Shown here: positions 57,977-64,000 of the stretch, in pieces | Layout: every line of letters starts with the position of its first letter | How positions within the stretch are numbered: the stretch's first letter is position 1 | NCBI GenBank assembly: GCA_015060535.1 | Contig: SUYH01000011.1 | Coordinates: 1 to 64,000 of the forward strand | Source of the DNA: Prevotella sp. | GTDB taxonomy: Bacteria; Bacteroidota; Bacteroidia; Bacteroidales; Bacteroidaceae | Reading direction: 5' to 3' | DNA length: 64,000 bases | The notes under the pieces: model-generated | The model's input: the letters and a program-made list of their open reading frames with translations, nothing else | What the model was told of the DNA's origin: nothing | Database searches by the model: none | Made by a program: the position numbers and the translations under genes

Positions 57977-58729
57977 AAGTTCTTGGGCACGCTGGAAATC
58001 CTCTGGCGTGTCCAATTCGTATGAGAAATAGTGGGTCGTATCGACCACCTTGAAGGTGTGACCCTGGGGGATGAGTCGCTCGAAGCAGCGCTCGTAGAAG
58101 ATGTCGATGAGGCCTTCCTTCACTATCATCTGATCCAGCTCCCGATAGAGGGCGGTGCTGTATTCGGCCGTCATCTTCTCAATGCCTACCGACTCGCCAA
58201 TGGCATCTTTGGGGTTGCAGGTCTTGTTGATTTCCGTGATGTGCTGGTCGGCATCCACAATGACCTTGATTTCCTCCTCGCCACACTCATGACGGTTGAG
58301 CGCCAGCGCCGACTCCTCTTGCTTCGCGATAGCCACCACAGCAGCTGGGTCGCATAGGATATCGCTGTCCATCAGCAGGAACTCGCGTCCGCGCACCACC
58401 TCGCCAGCCATCCACAACGAGTAGATGTTGTTGTTGTGCTCGTAATCGCTATTATGCAGAAAAGTAAAGTGGGGGCTAGTCGTACTAGTATCACTAGTAG
58501 AACTAGTACTACTAGGAATACTAGAAAAACTAGTCTCCAGAAAACCGCGTATCTGCTCACCACGATAGCCCGTCACCACTACAAACTCGGTGATGCCAGC
58601 CTGCTGCATTGCACGGACGGTGCGCTCTAGGAGCGTGCGCCCGCCAACCTCCAACAGACACTTAGGCTTCGTATCAGTCAATGGACGCAGGCGCTTGGCC
58701 ATGCCTGCAGCTAAGATAACTCCAATCAT
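57956..58729 (-). CDS. LicC-type nucleotidyltransferase (sugar/choline-phosphate nucleotidyl transfer)
   Basis: 257 residues from the ATG at 58729, which overlaps the aminotransferase stop as ATGA. The N-terminus MIGVILAAGMAKRLRPLT and KPKCLLEVGG are the nucleotide-binding signature; LLMDSDIL is the metal-binding Asp region. The pattern with INKTCNPKDAIGESVGI resembles phosphocholine or phosphoethanolamine cytidylyltransferases (LicC). It would activate a phospho-alcohol head group made by the co-encoded PLP enzyme. A 9-mer array (58476-58538) inserts a Ser/Thr-rich segment of about 20 residues. Confidence 0.88.
   Translation of the reverse strand: MIGVILAAGMAKRLRPLTDTKPKCLLEVGGRTLLERTVRAMQQAGITEFVVVTGYRGEQIRGFLETSFSSIPSSTSSTSDTSTTSPHFTFLHNSDYEHNNNIYSLWMAGEVVRGREFLLMDSDILCDPAAVVAIAKQEESALALNRHECGEEEIKVIVDADQHITEINKTCNPKDAIGESVGIEKMTAEYSTALYRELDQMIVKEGLIDIFYERCFERLIPQGHTFKVVDTTHYFSYELDTPEDFQRAQELIPAELL
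58476..58538 (-). repeat. 9-mer array CTAGTNNNN x7 inside the nucleotidyltransferase gene
   Basis: Seven 9-bp units beginning CTAG; read on the minus strand as a Ser/Thr linker (residues about 64-84), the same frame as the GH95 array at 7991. Confidence 0.9.
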
Positions 58730-59754
58730 AAGCAACGCTTGATGGTGTCAACAACGGTCTGCGTCTGTTCCTTACGGCCCAGCGTGATGCGCAGACACGA
58801 CTCCAAACCCTTGTCAGTCATGAACTTGATCTTGTAGTCCTGAATCTTCAGAGCCTCCATCAGCTTGTCCTTGATCTCCACAGGATACTTGATGAGGATG
58901 AAGTTAGCCACCGACTTGTAAACCTTGAAGCCAGGCAGATGACCCAGTTCCTTTTTGAACAGGTCGCGTCCCCACTGCATATCATCAGCCACCTGACGAT
59001 AGTGCTCGTTGCTGTCGAGAGCAGCCAGCGCTACGGCTTCAGAGAAACGGTTGTAGCCCAGATACTTGTTGATGTAGCTCTCGAACTGGTCGTGACCCTT
59101 GCCAATGAATCCGAAGCCTACGCGCAGGCCAGGCAGTCCGTAGAACTTAGACAGCGTGCGCGAGATGATCAGGTTGTTGTACTTCTCAACCAGCGGAGCG
59201 ATATAGGCTGTGTCCATCGAGATGAAGCTGGCATAGGCCTCGTCGATGAGCACCATCGTGTCAGAGGGGATGTTCTCCATGATACGTCCTATCTCCTCAG
59301 GGGTCAAACCGTTACCTGTGGGGTTGTTGGGCGAAGCGAGCAACAGCATACGCGGATGTACGCGGTTGGTGTACTCAATCACCTCATCGACATCGTAAGC
59401 GAAGGTGTCTTCCTGCTCGTGCAGGGGATACATCTCGAACGTGCCGCCACACTCAGAGGCTACACGGTTGTAGTACCACCAGGAGAACTCAGGAATCAGT
59501 ATCTTCTTGTTGTCGCCAACCATCAGGAAATAGTGGATGGCGTTCTTCAGCATGTCCTCGCCACCATAGGTCAGCAGCACCTGATTCTCAGGCACGTTGT
59601 AAATCTCGCTCAGCTTAACGCTGATAACGCTCTTCTTGCCCTGATCGTAGATACGGGTATAGAAGCACAATGTCTTGGGGTCGAAATTCTTGATAGCCTC
59701 CACCACTTTCTGGCTGGGCTCAAAATTAAATTCGTTTCTGTCGAGATAGTTCAT
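58726..59754 (-). CDS. HisC/CobD-type PLP-dependent aminotransferase or decarboxylase
   Basis: 342 residues, fold type I: LTYGGEDMLKNAI, ASPNNPTGNGL, LIDEAYASF and the PLP lysine in ISRTLSKFYGLPGLRVGFG (K203). This is the HisC-like group that includes histidinol-phosphate aminotransferase and CobD, the threonine-phosphate decarboxylase that makes aminopropanol phosphate. No other his or cob genes are near, and the partners are a LicC-type enzyme and a CDP-alcohol transferase, so a role in making an amino-alcohol phosphate is more likely; inference. Confidence 0.9.
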   Translation of the reverse strand: MNYLDRNEFNFEPSQKVVEAIKNFDPKTLCFYTRIYDQGKKSVISVKLSEIYNVPENQVLLTYGGEDMLKNAIHYFLMVGDNKKILIPEFSWWYYNRVASECGGTFEMYPLHEQEDTFAYDVDEVIEYTNRVHPRMLLLASPNNPTGNGLTPEEIGRIMENIPSDTMVLIDEAYASFISMDTAYIAPLVEKYNNLIISRTLSKFYGLPGLRVGFGFIGKGHDQFESYINKYLGYNRFSEAVALAALDSNEHYRQVADDMQWGRDLFKKELGHLPGFKVYKSVANFILIKYPVEIKDKLMEALKIQDYKIKFMTDKGLESCLRITLGRKEQTQTVVDTIKRCL

Positions 59755-59771
59755 AATCTTTATCTTTTAAT

Positions 59772-59797
59772 TTTTCACTTTTCACTTTTCACTTTCA
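59772..59797 (-). repeat. Heptamer array AAAAGTG covering a stop codon
   Basis: Three TTTTCAC units and TTTCATC on the plus strand. On the minus strand the array encodes the last residues (KVKSEK) and TGA stop of the membrane protein gene. Confidence 0.85.
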
Positions 59798-60818
59798 TCA
59801 GCAGCATGCCAATGGCAATCCAGATAATCTCGCGCACACGGCAGATGATGCTGACGAAGATGCCCAGTGCTGCCGACAGGCCCAGAGCGGCGATAGACAG
59901 CACGAAGCCACCCTCCTGAACACCCAGCTGCATGGGCAGAAAGCCGATGAGGTTGGCAAACAGCGTCGTGAACGAGACGATCAGGATGCTGTGCAGGAAG
60001 GTGATGGATATTCCTGCCAGTCCGCCACCGTTGTCGATACCGAAGAGCAGCAACATGAACAGCACCTCAGCACTCTGTACCACACGCGAGAAATATTCGA
60101 GCACCAGACTCTTGTAGAAAGCCTTCGTGTCTTGCTGGTAGAGGGCTGCTATCTGGTGGTCGATATTGTCGATGGCCTCATGATGGCGCGCCCAGAGGCG
60201 TAGCGTCCAGCGCTTCAGTCCTGGTATGCGGCTCACCACGCCCAGCACATACTTCACCAGTCCGTTCTTATAGCCTCGTGAGAAGAGGTAGAAGAAGAAC
60301 AGGCAGAAAACCACGATAATGGCCAGCGTTGTACCGATAACGGGTGTGATAGGCAGGTCGCCAACAGCGGCCAGCGCCAGATAGATGAAGATGCTGAGGA
60401 ACCAGAACCAGAAATGGGCGAAGAAGTGCATCATAGCATAGAGGATGACGCTCGATGTAGCGTGCTCCTTGTCGATGTCCTTCGACAACTCCATGATGCG
60501 GTAGGGCTCACCACCCAGTCCACCAACGGGTGTGGCATAGTTCAGGGCATAGCCTGTGACGGTGAGACGATACAGGCGCCAGAAACTGATGGGTGCCTTA
60601 CCCCCGATGTTGCCTTCTATCATCGCCTTCCACGCCAGCGCGTTGAGGGCATAGACCACCACCCAAATGCCAATGATGGGGATGAGCCAGTAGCCTGCAT
60701 GGCAGATGTGCTCCCATAGCTCGATGAAGCTGACATCAAACGTCAGCAGCATCACCACCACAGCGGCACAGCCGAGGAAGAAGAAGAGATTATTCAGGCG
60801 TTGCTTCGTCCACTTCAT
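59775..60818 (-). CDS. LPG-synthase transmembrane-like (UPF0104) integral membrane protein
   Basis: 347 residues from the ATG at 60818, about eight hydrophobic segments. Motifs TGYALNYATPVGGLGGEPYRIMELSKD and NLIGFLPMQLGVQEGGFVL match the flippase-like domain of the lysylphosphatidylglycerol synthase/UPF0104 family, but without the synthase domain. It probably moves or flips a lipid or head-group precursor. The last six residues and the stop come from a repeat array. Gap of 4 bp to the upstream gene. Confidence 0.9.
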   Translation of the reverse strand: MKWTKQRLNNLFFFLGCAAVVVMLLTFDVSFIELWEHICHAGYWLIPIIGIWVVVYALNALAWKAMIEGNIGGKAPISFWRLYRLTVTGYALNYATPVGGLGGEPYRIMELSKDIDKEHATSSVILYAMMHFFAHFWFWFLSIFIYLALAAVGDLPITPVIGTTLAIIVVFCLFFFYLFSRGYKNGLVKYVLGVVSRIPGLKRWTLRLWARHHEAIDNIDHQIAALYQQDTKAFYKSLVLEYFSRVVQSAEVLFMLLLFGIDNGGGLAGISITFLHSILIVSFTTLFANLIGFLPMQLGVQEGGFVLSIAALGLSAALGIFVSIICRVREIIWIAIGMLLMKVKSEK

Positions 60819-60822
60819 TATG

Positions 60823-61803
60823 TTATAGTTTGTCTGCCATCTTGCGGCAGAAGTTTTCATGACGACGATTCACATACAGGTAGAGCAGTCCCATGCCTAC
60901 TATCTCCCAGACGAAGTACAGCACAGGCATGTCAATCAGACAGAACAGGAAGAGCCAGGCCGAGCGGAAATTGAAGGTCAGCAGACCATTCCACTTGATG
61001 ACAGGCAGCGAGTAGCGACGGAACTCATCGCGAATCTGCTGGGGTATCTGGTCGGCAGAGCCGAACTTCTCGCGCAGACGGGCCATCAGGCGCTGGAACT
61101 GCGGAGTAGCGGCCTCCTGCTTCTGGGTATAACCGATGTATGACTTCTGGAAATAACGCTCATACCAAGGTGTCGAGGCGTCCATCTGGTCGTAGATCTC
61201 CTGCTGGCGCTTCGAATTGTCGAGCTCAGCACCCTTCTCACCCTTCAGGAAGAAGAGGTGTACCTGGATGTAGTAGTCGGCCAAGCGCTGCTGACCAGCA
61301 ATGCCCGTAAAGCCTGAGATGACGCCCAGCGCATAAGCCACGATGGTAGCGATGAGCACATTCTCTGGCGTATCGCTGATGCCCAGTAACTGGAACTCCA
61401 GGTCGTGGTGCAGATAGAAACGATAGACCATCGCGTGGTAGATGGGGATGAACCACGTGAAGCCTGCCGCTCCGTCGAGGATACGTCCCAGACGACTCTT
61501 CTTGCCCGTCATGCGAGCCAGCTGTCCGTCCGTGCAGTCGAAGATGTCAGCCAGACACAACAACAGGATAGCCACGATGTTCAGCATCAGACCAACGATA
61601 CCACAATAGTAGTAGCTGGCACAGGCGAAGAAGAAGGCACTGCCTGCTCCGATGAACATCGAGAGGATAGTCACCGTATTGGGATGTATGTCAAAGCGTG
61701 CAAAGAACAGAGCCCAGTAGTAGCAGAACGGGCGCACAAAGTGCAGGTCCAACCAGTCTTCTGTCTCTGACGACTTTAGTGTTTTCTTAAACTCTTCGTT
61801 CAT
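60823..61803 (-). CDS. CDP-alcohol phosphatidyltransferase-like membrane enzyme with altered motif
   Basis: 326 residues with hydrophobic helices at both ends. The family motif reads DCTDGQLARMTGKKSRLGRILDGAAG: the first three metal-binding Asp positions of the CDP-alcohol phosphotransferase signature are present, but the fourth (proposed catalytic base) is Gly. A long soluble, charged region sits in the middle (about 170-260), absent from typical short members. First gene of the operon with a good promoter (61835-61866). Presumed to transfer a CDP- or nucleotide-activated head group; the missing Asp leaves activity open. Confidence 0.88.
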   Translation of the reverse strand: MNEEFKKTLKSSETEDWLDLHFVRPFCYYWALFFARFDIHPNTVTILSMFIGAGSAFFFACASYYYCGIVGLMLNIVAILLLCLADIFDCTDGQLARMTGKKSRLGRILDGAAGFTWFIPIYHAMVYRFYLHHDLEFQLLGISDTPENVLIATIVAYALGVISGFTGIAGQQRLADYYIQVHLFFLKGEKGAELDNSKRQQEIYDQMDASTPWYERYFQKSYIGYTQKQEAATPQFQRLMARLREKFGSADQIPQQIRDEFRRYSLPVIKWNGLLTFNFRSAWLFLFCLIDMPVLYFVWEIVGMGLLYLYVNRRHENFCRKMADKL

Positions 61804-61834
61804 TACTCTATGTCAAAAAGTTAAATTCAGCCTG

Positions 61835-61866
61835 CAAAGGTACGAATAAGTGAGCGAAAATGCAAA
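61835..61866 (-). promoter_or_regulatory. Promoter of the head-group operon
   Basis: Minus strand TTTG (61863-61866), 20 bp, TACCTTTG (61835-61842). Confidence 0.88.
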
Positions 61867-61974
61867 TTTATTTGCAATTTTCTGAACGGAAGTATCTAAG
61901 ACGAACGTCAAAGGTACTGCAAATCGTGCAAATAACCAAATGTAGGCTGATTTTTTTCCTTTTATTTAACGTAG

Positions 61975-64000
61975 TTAACGTCGGACGGGTTCTTGAAAAT
62001 GATGCTTTCCACCTTGCACGGTCTCTGCACGATCGGAGAAGGGCATGTAGACATCGGCAAAGCCTCCCTCAGGAATCTCGATGTCGAGCAGGAACTGTCC
62101 GTTGCTGATTTTCCATGACACTTTGACCTCGCCAAAGGCACTCATTGTCGAACCCTTGCACCACGTCAGGTCACCCACAGGGTGGGGTGCTATCTCGATG
62201 AGGTCGCCTGTGCGCTGAATGCCCAGCAGATCGGGGATGAACAGGTTCTCCACATGGCCCATCATGAAATGGTTCATCGAGGCTCCGTGTGTGGGGTCCC
62301 ACTGCTCGGTCAGCGTGGTGTGACCTTTCTTGATCTGATAGCCATAGCCAGGTACGTCATAGTGGTTCAGCATCTTGTAAAGCAGCTCGCGCTGGTTGTT
62401 CTGCACCAGCGTGTAGAACAGGTAACGATTACCTACATCGCCTGTGGTCAGACGGTCGCCATGAGCATGAATATCTTTTAACAAATTGTCAAGAACGGCT
62501 TGGTAGTCACCCTCGGGAACCAACTTCAGGTAGAGGGGCAGGGCCAGCGAGCATTGGCTTCCCGTAGCGTATGTCTTCTTCTTGCTGTCGTAGAACTCGC
62601 GATTGAAGGCCTGACGGATATGCTCGGCCTGCTGATTGAATTGCAAGGCGTCCTGCTTGTGTCCTAAGTGCTTGGCCATCACGTACATATAGCACAGCCA
62701 CTGATAGTAGTGGGCCGTAGAGACGAGTGGCATGGGGGTGTTCTTCGCAAAGCCTGCACGACCTGGTCCGTAGTCGTACCAGTCGCCTAGTCCTTGTTTC
62801 AAGATGTAGCATGAGTCTTGTGTGTCCAGATAGTCGACATAGCGCTTCATGGCGTCGTAGTGTTGGCTGGCCAGCGACAGGTCGCCATAATGCTGCCAAT
62901 AGAGCATGGGCAGGGCAATAATGGCACCTCCCCATTCTGGTGACTCGAGGAAGGGCTTGGCCCATGAGCCTGTGAAAATGGTGTACTCAGGGGCTATCTC
63001 AGGCATCGAACCGTCCTCGTGCTGGGCGTCGACAATGTTCTGCATGGTTTGGGCGATCATGGTCTTGCAGTCGTAGTTATACACCAGCGCTTCGCCATTG
63101 AGCCAGTCTTGCTCCAGCCACCCTAGTTTCTCACGATGCGGACAGTCGGTCCATACGGCTTGCCAGTTGCTGCGGATAGCACGGTCTATCAGTCGGTGGG
63201 TATCGTTGATCAGCTGATTGGAACACTCGAAATAGCCAGTTCGTGGGGCTGAATTGTAGACGAAGCACGACTCCACTTTCTTCAGCACCTCGACGTCGCC
63301 CTCTACCTGCAGGTAACGGTAGCCGTAGTAGGCAAAACGGGGATGCCACAATTCCGTCTGGCCACCCTTCAGCGTGTAGACGTAATAGTGGGGACGCCCT
63401 GTTTGTTTCTGGTTCACGAATCCTTCGTCGTTCAGCGTCTCGCCAGGAGTCAGTTTCAGACGCTGACCCGCCTTGCCCTCGACGGTAATCTCAGGATAGC
63501 CCGACAGGTTCTGGCCCATATCGAGCACCAACAACGTGTCGCCCTGTTGTTTCATGACCTGCTTGACAGGGAATCGCTCCATGATTTTCACTGGGTTGGC
63601 TATCTGGGGGCGCAACTGTCCCTTGGGCGACTCTTGAACGACTACAGGATGCCAGTTTTTGACCTCAAAACGGGCATCATAATCCTCACCACCATAGAGG
63701 CTGTTGAAAGTGATGGGCGATAGTGCCCATTCCCATTTCTCGTCGGAGATAAGTCGCTCTCGGAGATCGTCTTCATAGGTCACGTAGAGCAGGAAACAGA
63801 GGGTAGGAGGTCCGAACGAGATTTTCATCTTATGGTAGCGACCACCTTGCTCGTTGTAGACGCCATTGCCCAGCAAGACGCGTATCTCGTTATCCTCGTA
63901 GGTCAATAGGTTGGTGACGTCGTATGCGTTGAAGAACACGCTCTTGTCGTAGTCGCTCCACATGGGTGCAAACTCAGCATTGCCTATCTTCCGACCATTG
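61975..64000 (-). CDS. GH78 alpha-L-rhamnosidase, 5' part beyond window
   Basis: The frame stays open to the window end (codons for NGRKIGNAEFAPM precede the internal Met at 63963), so the start lies outside. Visible region (about 675 residues) covers the GH78 sandwich (SDYDKSVFFNAYDVT), the catalytic barrel with WTDCPHREKLGWLEQ (general acid Glu), WGGAIIALPMLYW and the TLTEQWDPTHGASMNHFMMGH histidine region, and a complete C-terminal sandwich. Expected to release alpha-L-rhamnose. It is distinct from the GH78 at 30691, which has the QRNERQPW form of the motif. No terminator is obvious after the stop. Confidence 0.93.
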   Translation of the reverse strand, partial: NGRKIGNAEFAPMWSDYDKSVFFNAYDVTNLLTYEDNEIRVLLGNGVYNEQGGRYHKMKISFGPPTLCFLLYVTYEDDLRERLISDEKWEWALSPITFNSLYGGEDYDARFEVKNWHPVVVQESPKGQLRPQIANPVKIMERFPVKQVMKQQGDTLLVLDMGQNLSGYPEITVEGKAGQRLKLTPGETLNDEGFVNQKQTGRPHYYVYTLKGGQTELWHPRFAYYGYRYLQVEGDVEVLKKVESCFVYNSAPRTGYFECSNQLINDTHRLIDRAIRSNWQAVWTDCPHREKLGWLEQDWLNGEALVYNYDCKTMIAQTMQNIVDAQHEDGSMPEIAPEYTIFTGSWAKPFLESPEWGGAIIALPMLYWQHYGDLSLASQHYDAMKRYVDYLDTQDSCYILKQGLGDWYDYGPGRAGFAKNTPMPLVSTAHYYQWLCYMYVMAKHLGHKQDALQFNQQAEHIRQAFNREFYDSKKKTYATGSQCSLALPLYLKLVPEGDYQAVLDNLLKDIHAHGDRLTTGDVGNRYLFYTLVQNNQRELLYKMLNHYDVPGYGYQIKKGHTTLTEQWDPTHGASMNHFMMGHVENLFIPDLLGIQRTGDLIEIAPHPVGDLTWCKGSTMSAFGEVKVSWKISNGQFLLDIEIPEGGFADVYMPFSDRAETVQGGKHHFQEPVRR

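Noticed and set aside
58939..59919. 326-codon plus-strand frame over the aminotransferase
   Set aside because: Antisense to a gene with intact PLP motifs; composition is that of a shadow.

Overview
The window looks like a chromosomal segment of a Prevotella-type Bacteroidota (Prevotella, Xylanibacter or Segatella) from a plant-fibre habitat such as rumen or gut. The evidence is Bacteroidota promoters (TTTG, about 20 bp, TAnnTTTG), secreted or lipoprotein glycosidases packed into operons, a two-domain xylanase/feruloyl esterase of the Xyn10D-Fae1A type, a HU-type tail followed by a 'smalltalk' miniprotein, and a BT4734/VirE-type replication protein. No rRNA, tRNA, CRISPR array, transposase or SusC/SusD pair was seen.

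Layout. 1-600: end of a HU-like DNA-binding protein, a terminator and the 30-residue smalltalk gene. 609-17855 (+): eight co-directional, nearly gapless genes for arabinoxylan-type polymers: GH43, GH3, GH31, GH95, GH10-CE1, GH43-CBM6-GH43-CBM6, GH43-CBM6 and GH43. 17945-27193 (-): a convergent three-gene operon (alpha-glucuronidase-like enzyme, GH43-GH2-malectin protein, GH2 beta-galactosidase) with a terminator-like hairpin in its leader. 27796-30023 (+): a membrane protein, a winged-helix regulator and an alpha/beta hydrolase. 30691-41456 (-): an operon with L-fucose isomerase, esterase, GH95, GH140-type hydrolase and a GH78-sialidase-like fusion, with most genes overlapping by a few bases. 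This suits fucose-, apiose- or rhamnose-bearing pectic side chains.

41569-52446 is accessory-like: a subtilase, a BT4734/DUF3987 protein, a HIRAN protein, a LolA-like protein, a PIN toxin-antitoxin pair, a DUF3791 gene with a broken DUF3990 partner, and a DUF4143 ATPase, with repeated intergenic elements and duplicated promoters between them. 52722-57937 holds an outer-membrane barrel, a sodium/solute symporter paired with a DapA/NanA-type lyase, and an M13 peptidase. 57956-61803 (-) is a compact four-gene operon (CDP-alcohol phosphatidyltransferase-like, LPG-synthase-like membrane protein, HisC/CobD-type PLP enzyme, LicC-type nucleotidyltransferase), most likely making and attaching a nucleotide-activated amino-alcohol head group. 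A GH78 gene runs off the right edge.

The most unusual observation is a set of dispersed short-period repeat families that recur at unrelated loci. Heptamers of the AAAAGTG and TTCTCAG types, and 9-mers starting CTAG, sit inside genes, in the same reading frame for a given family where both copies are coding, or exactly over start and stop codons. A separate 38-bp palindromic element is read in the same frame in two unrelated proteins. The candidates for new biology are this repeat system, the paired intergenic elements near 48 and 51 kb, and the head-group operon with its altered CDP-alcohol transferase motif.
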